Source of the DNA: Stutzerimonas azotifigens | GTDB taxonomy: Bacteria; Pseudomonadota; Gammaproteobacteria; Pseudomonadales; Pseudomonadaceae | Length of the DNA stretch: 64,000 nt | Direction: 5' to 3' | Assembly: GCF_013522725.1 (NCBI RefSeq) | Contig: NZ_JAAMRF010000007.1 | Span: 248,001-312,000, forward strand | Shown: in pieces, positions 17,772-27,931 of the stretch | Numbering within the stretch: the stretch's first letter is position 1 | Layout of the letters: every line of letters starts with the position of its first letter | Notes under the pieces: generated by a model | Told to the model about the DNA's origin: nothing | What the model saw: only the letters and a program-made list of their open reading frames with translations | The model's database searches: none | Program-made: the position numbers and the translations under genes

Positions 17772-18425
17772 GTGCAGGCAGAGTTCTGGCAGGCGCGCTG
17801 GGCACAACAACAGATCGGTTTTCACCTGGATCGCGTCAACCCCTACTTGCTTTCGCACTGGCCCGGGTTGCAAGTGCCGCAGGGCAGTCGGGTGCTGGTG
17901 CCGCTCTGTGGCAAGAGCCTGGATCTCGCCTGGCTGGCCGGGCAAGGATTCGCCGTCATGGGGGTGGAGCTCGCGCGGACGGCGGTCGATGCGTTTTTCG
18001 AGGAGCATCGGTTGACGCCGTCGGTGCGGCGACAGGGCGCGTTCGATATTTTCCAGGCAGGGTCGATCGAGATCTGGTGTGGCGATTTCTTCGACCTTGG
18101 CGCCGAAGACCTGGCCGACTGCCGTGCGTACTACGACCGCGCCGCGCTGATCGCCTTGCCTGCCGACATGCGTCGTCGCTATGCGGCGATCCTGACGCAG
18201 TGCTTGCCGCACGGCACCCAGGGGCTGCTGGTGACGCTCGATTACGACCAGCAGCAGATCGATGGCCCGCCTTTCGCGGTGCCTGACGCGGAAGTCTATG
18301 CGTTGCTGCGAGAGTGGCAACCCGAGCGGCTGGCACAGGCCGATGTATTGGCGGAGAACCGGAAGTTCCACCAGCGCGGCGTGCCCTGGCTGCGGGAAAG
18401 CGTTTTCCGCCTGCTCAAGCGTTAG
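17772..18425 (+). CDS. tpm: Thiopurine S-methyltransferase
   Basis: SAM-dependent methyltransferase of the TPMT family (217 residues), known in Pseudomonas for methylating tellurite, selenite and thiopurines. Family features: [14 protein letters not shown] at the N-terminus, [16 protein letters not shown] (SAM site), [15 protein letters not shown] and [14 protein letters not shown]. The start is GTG at 17772 with GGGGA upstream; no ATG fits. It overlaps the next gene's stop by 4 bp in convergent orientation. Confidence 0.93.
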   Translation: MQAEFWQARWAQQQIGFHLDRVNPYLLSHWPGLQVPQGSRVLVPLCGKSLDLAWLAGQGFAVMGVELARTAVDAFFEEHRLTPSVRRQGAFDIFQAGSIEIWCGDFFDLGAEDLADCRAYYDRAALIALPADMRRRYAAILTQCLPHGTQGLLVTLDYDQQQIDGPPFAVPDAEVYALLREWQPERLAQADVLAENRKFHQRGVPWLRESVFRLLKR

Positions 18426-19069
18426 TCGTTGGCGGCCTGCAGACGGCGGATGAACACGTCCGCTTCATCGATGGCCCGCTGCATGTCGGCCAGCAATTGG
18501 TCGACGTTGGTCTGCAGCGTCTGGTATTCGCCGTGCAACGAGCTGATCGCCCGGGCGTTGAGGTTGTGCTTGAGGAACAGAACTTGGTCGCGAAGGACGT
18601 CCAGCACCGGGTCGATGCGCTTCTCCGCGGCCTTCATGCGCTGCAGCAGGATGCGGTATTCGGCGCGGGTGCGGGACAGCTCCTTGGCGCTGGCGTCGCG
18701 CAGGCTCTTGTTGCTGTATTGCTTGAGCTCCTGATCCCACTCCTTGAACAGGGCATCGGCGACGTCTTCGACGGCCTGGATGCGTGCACGAACGGTGCGC
18801 GCACTGTTCTCGCTGGCCTCGTACTCACGGTTAAGCGCCTCGTAGCGTTTTTCCAGCTCTCCACCCTGGACCTGCACGACGCTGCGGTAGTGCTCCAGCG
18901 CGTCCTTGAACTGCTCCTTCGCCTGCTGCTGCGAATCGCGCGCATCGCCTACCCGGTCGACGAGGATGTCGCGCTTGTGGACGCCGGCCTTTTCCATGGC
19001 CGAGTAGTAGGCGCTCTGGCATCCCGACAGCATCAGAAGACTCAGGGCAATGACGGCGAATCGGCGCAT
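18422..19069 (-). CDS. DUF2959 lipoprotein, coiled coil
   Basis: A 215-residue predicted lipoprotein: signal peptide [17 protein letters not shown] with lipobox LSGC (Cys 17), then an almost wholly helical, charged, coiled-coil body with regular heptads ([36 protein letters not shown]). The DUF2959 assignment is from its overall look. Function unknown; envelope location expected. Convergent with tpm, with overlapping stop codons. Confidence 0.75.
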   Translation of the reverse strand: MRRFAVIALSLLMLSGCQSAYYSAMEKAGVHKRDILVDRVGDARDSQQQAKEQFKDALEHYRSVVQVQGGELEKRYEALNREYEASENSARTVRARIQAVEDVADALFKEWDQELKQYSNKSLRDASAKELSRTRAEYRILLQRMKAAEKRIDPVLDVLRDQVLFLKHNLNARAISSLHGEYQTLQTNVDQLLADMQRAIDEADVFIRRLQAAND

Positions 19070-19110
19070 GGGGGCTTCCTTGTGGATGATCTGGATGACG
19101 AACGATAGAC

Positions 19111-19137
19111 AAACAAAAAGGGCGACTTGCGTCGCCC
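19111..19137 (-). terminator. Terminator of htpX
   Basis: Minus strand GGGCGAC-GCAA-GTCGCCC followed by TTTTTGTTT, 20 bp after the htpX stop and before the DUF2959 gene. Confidence 0.85.
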
Positions 19138-19156
19138 CTTGTGCCGTTTCGCTCGC

Positions 19157-20044
19157 TTAGCCGCGACGACGCAGCGCCTCGATGCGCTCCTCCAGCGGCG
19201 GGTGGCTCATGAACAGACCGGCCAGGCCCGACTTCTTCGCGGCATTGATGCCAAAGGCGGTCAGGCTATCGGGCATGTTTACCGGCAAGCCCTGTTCGGC
19301 ACGCAGGCGCTGCAGCGCACCGATCATCGCACCGGTACCAGCCAGACGGGCACCGGCATCGTCGGCACGGAATTCGCGTTTGCGCGAGAACCACATGACG
19401 ATGATGGTCGCCAGCAGGCCGAGCATCATCTCCGCTACGAAGGTCGCAACGTAGAAGCCGATGCCGTGACCTTCTTCATTCTTCAGCAGCACGCGGTCGA
19501 CGAAGTGGCCGACGATGCGTGCGAAGAACATCACGAAGGTGTTCACCACGCCCTGGATCAGCGCCAGGGTGACCATGTCGCCATTGGCTACGTGGCCGAT
19601 CTCGTGTGCCAGGACCGCCTTCACTTCATCCGGGGAGAAGCGCTCCAGCAGGCCCTGGCTGACCGCGACGAGCGCATCGTTCTTGTTCCAGCCCGTCGCG
19701 AAGGCATTGGCCTCATGAGCCGGGAATATCCCGACTTCCGGCATCTTGATGCCGGCTTCGCGGGACAGCTGCTCGACGGTCTGCAGCAGCCACTGCTCGT
19801 GGCGGGTGCGCGGTTGGCTGATGATCTCGGTACGGGTGCTCATCTTCGCCATCCACTTGGACAGGAACAGCGAGATGAACGAGCCCGCGAACCCAAACAC
19901 GGCGCAGAAGATCAGCAACTGCTGAAGATCAAGCCCCGTGCGGTCCGGCGTCATGTAACCGCCGAAGCCCAGCAGGCTCAGGGTAATGCTGGCGATCAGC
20001 AGGATGGCCAAGTTGGTCGCCAGGAACAGCACAATGCGCATCAT
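19157..20044 (-). CDS. htpX: Membrane zinc metalloprotease HtpX
   Basis: Inner-membrane M48-family protease in membrane-protein quality control. The 295 residues have two N-terminal membrane segments, the zinc motif HEIGH (about residues 144-148) with a third ligand in REFRADD, and two more hydrophobic segments between. Length matches E. coli HtpX (293). Two consecutive ATG codons (20044, 20041) are possible starts; GGAG lies upstream. Confidence 0.95.
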   Translation of the reverse strand: MMRIVLFLATNLAILLIASITLSLLGFGGYMTPDRTGLDLQQLLIFCAVFGFAGSFISLFLSKWMAKMSTRTEIISQPRTRHEQWLLQTVEQLSREAGIKMPEVGIFPAHEANAFATGWNKNDALVAVSQGLLERFSPDEVKAVLAHEIGHVANGDMVTLALIQGVVNTFVMFFARIVGHFVDRVLLKNEEGHGIGFYVATFVAEMMLGLLATIIVMWFSRKREFRADDAGARLAGTGAMIGALQRLRAEQGLPVNMPDSLTAFGINAAKKSGLAGLFMSHPPLEERIEALRRRG

Positions 20045-20144
20045 GGGTAAAACGGTCTCCTAAAACGCGGGGCGGTTTGCTCTGCCGCGTATATAAGGGG
20101 AGACCTGGGCGTATTCAACCCAGGTACTATTTCAAGCTGTGTCG

Positions 20145-20600
20145 CTAGTGCTGCAGGTGGCTATCAACCGTAGCGCTGCCGCTCTCGAACAGGCTACGGG
20201 CAAGCCTGGCGAGGCGTTCGCCGTGCCCGCTCTTGAGCGCATCGCGGAGTTGGTAGGCTAGGGTTCCCTGCATGCGCCTGACACTCGGAGGCAGGTCAGC
20301 ATCGGCCGACAGATGGGGGACGCTACGGGTCAGGCGAATGAAGCCTTTTTCCGTCAGCACGGCCTGGTCGAGCGCCAGGAATTGAATGGTCGTCTCGTAG
20401 CGGACGTAACCCTCGTCCGCAAGCCAGAGCAGGGCGCCCAGGCAGCTCTGGTGACGTTTGCTCGGCAGGCCGAACTCGTCAGGCTCTTCCTGCCCGATCA
20501 GATCCTCGACATAGAGCGCCACTTTGCGCGGAAAGGCCTGGTAGAGCATCAGCAGGCCGGCCGCAGCATCCTTGTAGAAGTCATCGATCTGCAGATCCAT
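20145..20600 (-). CDS. Hypothetical protein downstream of alaA
   Basis: A 151-residue soluble protein (MDLQIDDFYKDAAAGLLMLYQAFPRKV). The centre, SCLGALLWLADEGYVRYE followed by QAVLTEKGFIRL, looks like a winged-helix fold, with the G-F-I-R wing, but no DNA-binding family is recognised. It starts 7 bp after the alaA stop on the same strand, so translation is probably coupled. I chose ATG 20600; an upstream in-frame start would lie inside alaA. Function unknown. Confidence 0.75.
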   Translation of the reverse strand: MDLQIDDFYKDAAAGLLMLYQAFPRKVALYVEDLIGQEEPDEFGLPSKRHQSCLGALLWLADEGYVRYETTIQFLALDQAVLTEKGFIRLTRSVPHLSADADLPPSVRRMQGTLAYQLRDALKSGHGERLARLARSLFESGSATVDSHLQH

Positions 20601-20607
20601 CGGCGGA

Positions 20608-21819
20608 TTACTGCTGGTAGGTCTTGAGGAAACTACCGATACGGCCAATCGCCTGCTCGAGGTCATCGACCCGCGGTAGCGTCACCACCCGGAAGTGATC
20701 CGGCCACGGCCAGTTGAAGGCGGTGCCCTGAACGATCAGCAGCTTTTCGGACAGCAGCAGGTCGAGGACGAACTTCTCGTCGTTGTGGATCGGGCAAACC
20801 TTCATATCGATTTTCGGGAAGGCGTACAGCGCGCCCATCGGCTTGACGCAGCTGACCCCGGGAATGTCGTTGAGCAGTTCCCAGGTGCGGTTGCGTTGCT
20901 CCAGCAGACGCCCTTGCGGCAATACCAGGTCGTTGATGCTCTGGTATCCACCTAGCGCCGTCTGGATCGCGTGCTGGCTCGGCACGTTGGCGCACAGACG
21001 CATGTTGGCCAGGATGTCGATGCCTTCGATATAGCTCTGCGCGCGCTGCTTGGGCCCGGAAATCGCCACCCAGCCGGAGCGAAAGCCCGCCACGCGATAG
21101 GACTTGGACAGCCCGTTGAACGTCAGGCACAGCACATCGGGCGCGAGGGAGGCGGTCGAGATGTGGACGGCTTCGTCGTAGAGGATCTTGTCGTAGATCT
21201 CGTCGGAGAACAGCACCAGGTTGTGCTGGCGCGCCAGCTCGACCATGCCTTCGAGGACTTCTTTCGAATACACAGCGCCGGTCGGGTTGTTCGGGTTGAT
21301 GATGACCATCGCCTTGGTGTTCGGCGTGATCTTGGCCTTGATGTCTTCCAGATCCGGCCACCAGTTGGCCTGCTCGTCGCACAGATAGTGCACCGGCTTG
21401 CCGCCGGCGAGGCTGACGGCGGCGGTCCACAACGGATAGTCGGGCGCCGGGATCAGCACCTCGTCACCGTTGTTGAGCAGCGCCTGCATGCTCATCACGA
21501 TCAGCTCGGACACCCCGTTGCCGAGGTAGATGTCCTCGATGCCGATGCCCTCGACCTGCTTTTGCTGGTAGTACTGCATGACCGCCTTGCGGGCGCTGAA
21601 CAGACCCTTGGAGTCGCTGTAACCCTGGGCGGTGGGCAGATTGCGGATCACGTCCTGGAGGATTTCCTCCGGGGCTTCGAAACCGAACGGCGCCGGGTTG
21701 CCGATGTTCAGCTTGAGGATGCGATGGCCTTCCTCTTCCAGGCGTTTGGCGTGCTTGAGCACGGGCCCACGGATGTCGTAACAGACATTGGCGAGCTTGT
21801 TCGATTTGCTGACCTGCAT
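20608..21819 (-). CDS. alaA: Alanine aminotransferase, PLP-dependent
   Basis: Class I aminotransferase of the AlaA/YfbQ type, making alanine from pyruvate and glutamate. The 403 residues include NIGNPAPFGFEAPEEI, IINPNNPTGAVYS, SDEIYDKILYD and the PLP lysine in GLSKSYRVAGFRSGW. Length agrees with E. coli AlaA (405). Next to htpX as in many Pseudomonas. Confidence 0.93.
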   Translation of the reverse strand: MQVSKSNKLANVCYDIRGPVLKHAKRLEEEGHRILKLNIGNPAPFGFEAPEEILQDVIRNLPTAQGYSDSKGLFSARKAVMQYYQQKQVEGIGIEDIYLGNGVSELIVMSMQALLNNGDEVLIPAPDYPLWTAAVSLAGGKPVHYLCDEQANWWPDLEDIKAKITPNTKAMVIINPNNPTGAVYSKEVLEGMVELARQHNLVLFSDEIYDKILYDEAVHISTASLAPDVLCLTFNGLSKSYRVAGFRSGWVAISGPKQRAQSYIEGIDILANMRLCANVPSQHAIQTALGGYQSINDLVLPQGRLLEQRNRTWELLNDIPGVSCVKPMGALYAFPKIDMKVCPIHNDEKFVLDLLLSEKLLIVQGTAFNWPWPDHFRVVTLPRVDDLEQAIGRIGSFLKTYQQ

Positions 21820-22009
21820 GATCCTGAGTGTCCTGATGTGTGCAGCGCCGCGTCCTGACGAATACAGGTGGGCCTGGCGTGGGTTCCTGCGCCTTGGCAG
21901 GGTGAAACCCTGCTGCCAGACTAGGCGTCCAAGAGGTCCGCATCATACGTGCGGCCCGATCACCGGAAAAGGTACAGATCGGCCTTTTTACAGCCCATGA
22001 GGTGTACCA

Positions 22010-22408
22010 ATGGACAAGCTTGAGAAACCCCTGGATGCCTGGCGCGAAGAGCTGCCGGACGAGCAGTTTCACATCTGCCGCCTGGGCGGCACCGAGCGTC
22101 CCTTCAGCGGCAAGTACAACGACACCAAGACGCCGGGCATCTATCACTGCGCCTGTTGCGACGCACCGCTTTTCGACTCCGACGCCAAGTTCGACTCCGG
22201 CAGCGGCTGGCCGAGCTACTTCCAGCCGGTCAGCGATACCGCGATCGCCAGTAAGGACGATTTCAGCCATGGCATGCATCGCATCGAAGTCAAATGCGCG
22301 CGATGCGATGCCCATCTGGGACATGTTTTTCCCGATGGCCCCAAACCGACGGGCTTGCGTTATTGCATCAACTCCGCCTCGCTGGCGCTGAAGCCGCACG
22401 AAGCCTGA
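22010..22408 (+). CDS. msrB: Peptide-methionine (R)-S-oxide reductase
   Basis: Repairs methionine-R-sulfoxide. The 132 residues show the zinc-binding pairs CACC (about residues 46-49) and CARC (about 95-98), the substrate motif [10 protein letters not shown] and the catalytic Cys in RYCINSASL near the C-terminus. GAGGTG precedes the ATG. Followed 24 bp later by a glutathione peroxidase gene, an oxidative-stress pair. Confidence 0.96.
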   Translation: MDKLEKPLDAWREELPDEQFHICRLGGTERPFSGKYNDTKTPGIYHCACCDAPLFDSDAKFDSGSGWPSYFQPVSDTAIASKDDFSHGMHRIEVKCARCDAHLGHVFPDGPKPTGLRYCINSASLALKPHEA

Positions 22409-22432
22409 CCCATCCTTTGCCTGGAAGCCGCC

Positions 22433-22921
22433 ATGACCGACCCCCTGCTGGACATTCCCTGCGTGACGCTCGATGGCGAGCGAAAGACTCTTGGGCAGTT
22501 CGGTGCCCGGGCACTGCTGGTGGTCAATACCGCCAGCAAGTGCGGGTTCACCCCGCAATACCAGGGCCTCGAGGCACTCTGGAAGGAATTCGCCGATCAG
22601 GGGCTGCTGGTAGCGGGGTTCCCCTGTAACCAGTTCGGCCATCAGGAGCCCGGCGACGAGGCGCAGATCGGCCAGTTCTGCGAGCTCAACTTCGGCGTCA
22701 GTTTCCCGCTGTTCGCCAAGGTCGAGGTCAACGGCGAGCAGGCGCATCCACTGTTCGCTCAGCTCAAGGAACGCGCGCCTGGCCTGCTCGGAAGCAAGGC
22801 GATCAAGTGGAACTTCACCAAGTTCCTGATTGCGGGCGATGGTTCGGCGGTCAAGCGCTTCGCCCCGACCACCAAGCCCGAGGCGTTGCGCGATGAGGTC
22901 CAGCGACTGCTCGGCGCATGA
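22433..22921 (+). CDS. Glutathione peroxidase-family thiol peroxidase
   Basis: A 162-residue GPx/BtuE-type peroxidase. The active-site set is complete: NTASKCGFT with the peroxidatic Cys (about residue 38), the Gln in FPCNQFGHQEPG and the Trp-Asn in KWNFTKFLI. A further Cys in FPCNQF is the usual resolving position for thioredoxin-dependent members. Second gene of the msrB pair, convergent with a histidine kinase gene. Confidence 0.93.
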   Translation: MTDPLLDIPCVTLDGERKTLGQFGARALLVVNTASKCGFTPQYQGLEALWKEFADQGLLVAGFPCNQFGHQEPGDEAQIGQFCELNFGVSFPLFAKVEVNGEQAHPLFAQLKERAPGLLGSKAIKWNFTKFLIAGDGSAVKRFAPTTKPEALRDEVQRLLGA

Positions 22922-22927
22922 CTGCCC

Positions 22928-24850
22928 CTAGGACTCCGTCAGCCACTGGTCCAGCACCTCGCCCAGCTCGTGCTGGCGAAACGGTTTGGCCAGGTAGTCG
23001 CTCATTCCCGCGGCTCTGCAGCGTTCCCGGTCTTCGGGCAGCGCATTGGCGGTCAGCGCGATGATCGGCAGGTCCGGCCATCGGCCGCTGCGGCGGATCT
23101 CCCGGCTGGCCTCGTAGCCATCCATCACCGGCATGTTGCAGTCCATGAGCACCAGATCGAGCGGCTCGGACTGCAGCTTCTGCAGCGCTTCGGCACCGTG
23201 GGTGGCGAGCACCACGTCATAGCCGAGTTTGGCGAGCATGCCCTTGGCCACCATCTGATTGACGGGATTGTCCTCTACCAGCAGAACGCGCATGCGCTCG
23301 GCCGCCGAAAGCGCGGCCGGCTCGGCTCGGGCTCCCGTCTCGGTGCCCGCTGACTTGAGTAATGCTCGCAAGCCCTGATACAGCGCCTCGCGCGTGACCG
23401 GTTGGGGTAGTTGCACGAAGGGCTGCAGTGCGGCCTGTTGGTCGACCGAGAGAAAATGGCTGTAGGCGGCTATCAGGATGATCGGGCTCTGGCTGGCGGC
23501 TCGAATGGCGCTGAGGTCGTCGTGGCGATGGGTGATGATGACCGAGGGCTTCCGCTTGCCAAGCCCGGCGAGATCGCCCGGCATCGGCTGCAACCCCCAG
23601 GTCGGCAGCCACTGCTGGAGGAGGCGCGCCAGCCCACTGTCGTGATCGATAACCAGCATGGCGCAGCCGATCAGGGTAGGCGTGGCCGGGGGGCGGCTGT
23701 CAGCCTGTTTGGCCAAGGGCAGCGTGACGGTAAAGCGTGCGCCACGGCCAGGCTTCGATTCCAGCTCCAGGGTGCCTTGCATCGCCTGGCACAGCTGTCG
23801 CGTCAAGGCGAGCCCAAGGCCGGTACCGCCGAACTGGCGACTGACGCCGGAGTTTCCCTGGACGAAGGGTTGGAAGATGCGTACGCGCACCGTGTCCGGA
23901 ATACCGATGCCTGTGTCCTCGACGAGCACCACTACGCCGTCGCCGGAAGGGCGCACCTCGAGGGTGACCTGACCTTGCAGAGTGAATTTGAGTGCGTTGG
24001 ACAGCAGGTTGCTGATGATCTGGCGGACGCGTTTGGGGTCGCCGAGCAGCAGGTGGGGCAGGTCGGGCGAGACCAGGCAGGTGAGCTCGACTTCCGGTGC
24101 GGCGCCCTGGGAGTGCAGGCTGGCAGTTTCCTCGGCCAGCGCGCCGAGGTCGAAGGGAATGGCGTCGAGTTCGAGCTGGCCGGCCTCGAACTTCGACAGG
24201 TCGAGAATATCGTTGAGCAGTTCCATCAACACGTTGCCGGAGGAATGGGCGATGCTCAGTTGCTTACGCTGCTCGGCGGAGAGCGGGCCATCCATCGCAA
24301 GGCCGAGCATGCCCAACAGGCCGTTGAGTGGCGTGCGGATCTCGTGGCTCATGCTCGCCAGAAAGGCGGCACGCGCCTGTGCCATCTCAAGCGCCGCAGC
24401 GCGGGCGCGGTCCAGTGCATGGTTGGTAGCAACCAATTGCGCATTGCTCGCCTCCAGCGCCGCCGTTCGGGCCGCGACCGTCGCTTCCAGAGCGCCCAGA
24501 TGTTCGGTCAGACGGTCTTCGGCTTGTCGGCGGCGAGACATCTCTTCGCTGATGCGCCCCATTTGTTGGTTGATGACCGCCGTCAGCTGGCCTCTGATCA
24601 CTGCCGGCGAGCGCAGCAGGCCACGTACCATTTCCTGCGCCAGTTCGGCGTCCAGGTTATAGGCGATGCGCGCTGCCGGATCGTGGCTGACCCCCAGCAG
24701 TACGCGAAATTCGCGATTGATGGCGCCGTCGGCACTGGCATAATCGGCGGCCACCTGGATCAGGCTGAGCAGCGTACCGATTGCGAACGCGACCAGTACG
24801 GTCAGCCTGGCCTGCTTGAACGACAGCCGCTGCGTCAACGAAATAGCCAT
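22928..24850 (-). CDS. Hybrid sensor histidine kinase with shortened sensor region
   Basis: A 640-residue hybrid kinase. One N-terminal membrane segment (about 15-34) leads into [21 protein letters not shown] and [20 protein letters not shown], then directly into a coiled coil, the phosphoacceptor helix with His in [11 protein letters not shown] (about 192), an HATPase_c domain ([21 protein letters not shown]), a degenerate receiver ([14 protein letters not shown]) and a C-terminal receiver ([11 protein letters not shown]; Asp in [13 protein letters not shown]). I see no second membrane segment, so as written the kinase core would follow a periplasmic stretch. I chose ATG 24850 (MAISLTQRL); longer frames upstream lack a ribosome site. 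Ligand unknown. Confidence 0.88.
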   Translation of the reverse strand: MAISLTQRLSFKQARLTVLVAFAIGTLLSLIQVAADYASADGAINREFRVLLGVSHDPAARIAYNLDAELAQEMVRGLLRSPAVIRGQLTAVINQQMGRISEEMSRRRQAEDRLTEHLGALEATVAARTAALEASNAQLVATNHALDRARAAALEMAQARAAFLASMSHEIRTPLNGLLGMLGLAMDGPLSAEQRKQLSIAHSSGNVLMELLNDILDLSKFEAGQLELDAIPFDLGALAEETASLHSQGAAPEVELTCLVSPDLPHLLLGDPKRVRQIISNLLSNALKFTLQGQVTLEVRPSGDGVVVLVEDTGIGIPDTVRVRIFQPFVQGNSGVSRQFGGTGLGLALTRQLCQAMQGTLELESKPGRGARFTVTLPLAKQADSRPPATPTLIGCAMLVIDHDSGLARLLQQWLPTWGLQPMPGDLAGLGKRKPSVIITHRHDDLSAIRAASQSPIILIAAYSHFLSVDQQAALQPFVQLPQPVTREALYQGLRALLKSAGTETGARAEPAALSAAERMRVLLVEDNPVNQMVAKGMLAKLGYDVVLATHGAEALQKLQSEPLDLVLMDCNMPVMDGYEASREIRRSGRWPDLPIIALTANALPEDRERCRAAGMSDYLAKPFRQHELGEVLDQWLTES

Positions 24851-24951
24851 GAAATGCAACGCAGACCTCTTTCCCGAATGCGCGAAGCATAGCCCACGGC
24901 TGTCAGCCAATGGCAGCGTGCGCCGTCTCATTCCAAACATCTGGAGCCGTT

Positions 24952-25842
24952 ATGGATGCTGAGCTGAAGGCTTTCATGCAGCGTGTGGACACGCTGCTGG
25001 TTCGTCTCGAACCGCTGTTGCCGGCGCAACGGCCGCCAATCGACTGGCTCACCACCGTCGCGGCGCGCTGGCAGCGTGAATCCCGCGCAGGCGGTTACCT
25101 GATGCCGCTCAAGGTCGACCTGGACCTGTCGTTGGACGATCTGATCGGCATAGACCGGCAGCGCGAGCTGCTGTCGGCCAATACGCGGCAGTTCGTCCAT
25201 GGCAAGCCGGCCAACCATGTGCTGCTCTGGGGCGCCCGGGGTACCGGCAAGTCTTCCATGATTCGCGCACTGCTCGCGGCCCACGCGCAAGACGGATTGC
25301 GCTTGATCGAGATCGAACGCGATCACCTGGCTGACCTGCCTCGGGTGGTTGAGCTGCTGGCGGACATGCCGCAGCGTTTCGTGGTGTTCTGCGACGATCT
25401 GTCGTTCGAGGCGGGCGAGGGCGACTACCGGGTCCTCAAGAGCGTGCTGGACGGCTCGCTGGAACGCGCTCCGGACAACGTGCTGCTCTATGCGACCTCC
25501 AATCGCCGTCACCTGGTGCCGGAGAAGCAGAGTGACAACGAAAACTGGCAGATGGTCGACGGAGAGCTCCATCCGAACGAGGCAGTCGAGGACAAGATCG
25601 CGCTCTCCGATCGTTTCGGCCTGTGGCTCTCGTTCTATCCTTTCAGCCAGGAGCACTACCTGAAGGTAGTGCATCACTGGATCGGGTCACTGGCGGCGCC
25701 GCTGGAGCTTCGGTGGGTGTGGAACGAAGGGTTGGAGAAGGAGGCCATTCGCTGGGCGACCGCACGCGGCAATCGCAACGGGCGCTGCGCCTACCAGTTC
25801 GCCCGGCAGTGGGTGGGTACTCAATTGCTCGGGAAGGCTTGA
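24952..25842 (+). CDS. DUF815-family AAA ATPase
   Basis: A 296-residue AAA-type ATPase. The C-terminal two thirds carry Walker A WGARGTGKSS (about residues 98-107), Walker B FVVFCDDLSFE and a sensor-1-like LLYATSNRRHL, typical of DUF815 proteins. Start ATG 24952 with CTGGAG upstream. The role is not established. It is divergent from the hybrid kinase gene, sharing about 100 bp. Confidence 0.88.
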   Translation: MDAELKAFMQRVDTLLVRLEPLLPAQRPPIDWLTTVAARWQRESRAGGYLMPLKVDLDLSLDDLIGIDRQRELLSANTRQFVHGKPANHVLLWGARGTGKSSMIRALLAAHAQDGLRLIEIERDHLADLPRVVELLADMPQRFVVFCDDLSFEAGEGDYRVLKSVLDGSLERAPDNVLLYATSNRRHLVPEKQSDNENWQMVDGELHPNEAVEDKIALSDRFGLWLSFYPFSQEHYLKVVHHWIGSLAAPLELRWVWNEGLEKEAIRWATARGNRNGRCAYQFARQWVGTQLLGKA

Positions 25843-25855
25843 GCGAATCGGGCGG

Positions 25856-26530
25856 TCAGCGTTGGGCGGCCGCCATGTCGTGCAGCTTGTTCACCATCCG
25901 CGCCTCATGCGCGAGCAACTCGGCCAGCGACGGGCGGGCCGTCATGCGCTGCAGGAAGGCGGCGAGGCGCGGCCAGTGCTGCGCCGCCGGTTGCTCGCCA
26001 CCATGGCCCATGTTCACCAGCTGGGAGGCGATGGCCAGGTCCGCCATGCTCAGCTGATCGCCGATGAAAAACGGCTTGTCTCCCAGCTGGCTTTCCAGGT
26101 AATCGAAATGCGGCGGCAGGCTTTCTCGCAACGCCTTGTCGACCGCCTGCTCGTCACAGGGCCGCCCGCCGCTTGGTTTGAGCACGCGGTTGCGAAAGAT
26201 GCAGAACGTGGTCAGCGGGGCCAGCTCGTAGTCGGCATATTTTTCCAGCCAGCGCACGATGGCGCGCTGCTCGGCGTTTCGCCCATACAGCGTGGTGGTA
26301 TCGGGGTAGCGTTCGTCGAGGTACTGGCAGATCACACTTGAGTCGGCCAGAGAGAAATCGCCGTCCTTGAAAGCTGGAATGCGCCCGAGGGGGTTGAGCT
26401 GCAAGTACCAGTCCGGCGGGGTGAAAGGCATCACCACCTCAAGCTGATAATCCAGCCCCTTCTCAAGTAGGCACAGGCGCACCTTGCGAACGAAGGGCGA
26501 CAGGGGGGCGCCATAAAGTGTCATGTTCAT
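25856..26530 (-). CDS. Glutathione S-transferase family protein
   Basis: A 224-residue cytosolic GST. The thioredoxin-like N-domain shows LYGAPLSPFVRKVRLCL with Ser at the usual catalytic position (about residue 11), the cis-Pro loop NPLGRIPAF and LADSSVICQYLDERY (glutathione binding). The C-domain has the conserved SMADLAIASQL. Substrate unknown. Convergent with the DUF815 gene. Confidence 0.9.
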   Translation of the reverse strand: MNMTLYGAPLSPFVRKVRLCLLEKGLDYQLEVVMPFTPPDWYLQLNPLGRIPAFKDGDFSLADSSVICQYLDERYPDTTTLYGRNAEQRAIVRWLEKYADYELAPLTTFCIFRNRVLKPSGGRPCDEQAVDKALRESLPPHFDYLESQLGDKPFFIGDQLSMADLAIASQLVNMGHGGEQPAAQHWPRLAAFLQRMTARPSLAELLAHEARMVNKLHDMAAAQR

Positions 26531-26587
26531 GCGGATTCTCCGTCTTGTTGGCGAAAGACCGCATTACGTCATAGTGACCGCTGCGGA

Positions 26588-27358
26588 TCATTCGTAGATG
26601 TTCTTCTTTCTCCAGAGATCATCCCCATCCATGGCCTCGAGGCCCTCGCTGAGCTGGCTGGCCTCGTCTTTAGTGGGTTGTCCTTGCTCGAGCACCAGCG
26701 CGTCGGCATGGGCAAGAGCTTTCTCCAGTACGCCAAGCTGAGTCTTGAATGGAATCGGATCCGGCTGCTTGCGCAGGTACTGAACGCCGCGTTCGAACGC
26801 CAGGCGGGCCTGGCGCGGCTGGCCGTTCTGCAGTGCCAGCTTGCCGGTGGTGTTGAAGAATTCCACGTGCAGCAACACCAGCATGCGCTGGATGTCCTGC
26901 AGCCAGCGCTTGGCCTCGACGGCCTGTATCTGGCCGTCCTTGGCGCCACGGACGACCTGCGCGTGCAGATCTTCGAGCATGAAGCGCACTTCCTTGGCTT
27001 TGGTTTCGCTGGCGATCGGCTGGACAGGGTTGCGTACTTCGATGGCTTCGCCTTTGGCCAGCTCGGCGGCCAGGTTCTGGCTACGCTCACGCAGTTTGGC
27101 GTTGCCCTTTTCCAATGGGATCAGGCGATCGCACAGCTCGTGTTCCAGGCGGGTGAGCAGCAACTTGAGGGCGGGCGTCATCAATTGTCCCGGCAAGCCT
27201 TCGGACAGCTGGGTGCAGCGGCGCAGGCGGTCGGAGAGCTCGGCACGCAGGCGCGCTTTTTCCAGCTTCCGATTTTCGACCGTGTGGTTGATGTAGCCGA
27301 TCGAGATCAGGATGAACAAACCGGCTACGACGAGCCCAGTAATAAGAAGCGGGGACAC
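26588..27358 (-). CDS. Membrane-anchored coiled-coil hypothetical protein
   Basis: A 256-residue protein with an N-terminal membrane segment (SPLLITGLVVAGLFILISIGY) and a long helical body beginning ENRKLEKARLRAELSDRL, TPR- or coiled-coil-like toward the end (GQPRQARLAFERGVQYLRK). The GTG at 27358 with GAAGG upstream is the best start because it puts the membrane segment at the N-terminus; a longer frame would add 19 polar residues. No family recognised. It lies upstream of the tRNA pair in the opposite orientation. Confidence 0.75.
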   Translation of the reverse strand: MSPLLITGLVVAGLFILISIGYINHTVENRKLEKARLRAELSDRLRRCTQLSEGLPGQLMTPALKLLLTRLEHELCDRLIPLEKGNAKLRERSQNLAAELAKGEAIEVRNPVQPIASETKAKEVRFMLEDLHAQVVRGAKDGQIQAVEAKRWLQDIQRMLVLLHVEFFNTTGKLALQNGQPRQARLAFERGVQYLRKQPDPIPFKTQLGVLEKALAHADALVLEQGQPTKDEASQLSEGLEAMDGDDLWRKKNIYE

Positions 27359-27471
27359 GGTGCACCTTCTGTCTGGCCACGAGTTTTCAGTTGAGTGTAG
27401 TGCGTCAGATGGCAAGGTGATAGCTCGCCATAAGAAGCTGATTTGGAATCAAAAATTTTTTCATCGAAGGG

Positions 27472-27500
27472 TTGACGACCCTAGATGCGCTCCATAAAAT
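27472..27500 (+). promoter_or_regulatory. Sigma70 promoter of the tRNA-Glu/tRNA-Gly unit
   Basis: TTGACG (27472-27477) and TAAAAT (27495-27500) are separated by 17 bp, followed by a GC-rich GCGCGCC discriminator typical of stable-RNA promoters, about 70 bp before tRNA-Glu. Confidence 0.7.
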
Positions 27501-27573
27501 GCGCGCCACTTCCAGCGAGAAGCTTAACGCGAAACGCTGGAAGCCGGAAAAGCTGTTGTAAGTTCCGGGCTGC

Positions 27574-27649
27574 GTCCCCTTCGTCTAGTGGCCTAGGACA
27601 CCGCCCTTTCACGGCGGTAACAGGGGTTCGAGTCCCCTAGGGGACGCCA
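27574..27649 (+). tRNA. tRNA-Glu (anticodon TTC)
   Basis: 76 nt with encoded CCA. Acceptor arms GTCCCCT/AGGGGAC, anticodon stem CCGCC/GGCGG with loop CTTTCAC giving TTC, and T-arm AGGGGTTCGAGTCCCCT. Confidence 0.97.
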
Positions 27650-27653
27650 TATT

Positions 27654-27729
<76 letters not shown>

Positions 27730-27771
27730 AACATGGCACTGCAGAGTTCCACTGAATTCTGCAAGTGATTG

Positions 27772-27797
27772 AAAAAAGGACCTTCGGGTCCTTTTTT
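27772..27797 (+). terminator. Terminator after the tRNA pair (bidirectional)
   Basis: AAAAAAGGACC-TTCG-GGTCCTTTTTT, a perfect stem with a stable tetraloop and T run on both strands. It ends the tRNA transcript and can also end the xyl operon coming from the right. Confidence 0.93.
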
Positions 27798-27931
27798 CGT
27801 TTCGGCGGAAACACGCTGAAGCCCAGCGCTATCAAGCGCGTTCAAGGCCAGATTCTGACGTGCACTGACCGGTTTGTTGCTGGAGCAGTTCGCGCGAGAT
27901 GGTATCTGGCACCTGATCAGGTGCGGATGAC

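Noticed and set aside
21464..22747. 427-residue minus-strand frame across alaA, the spacer, msrB and gpx
   Set aside because: It crosses several well-supported genes in the wrong frame or strand.
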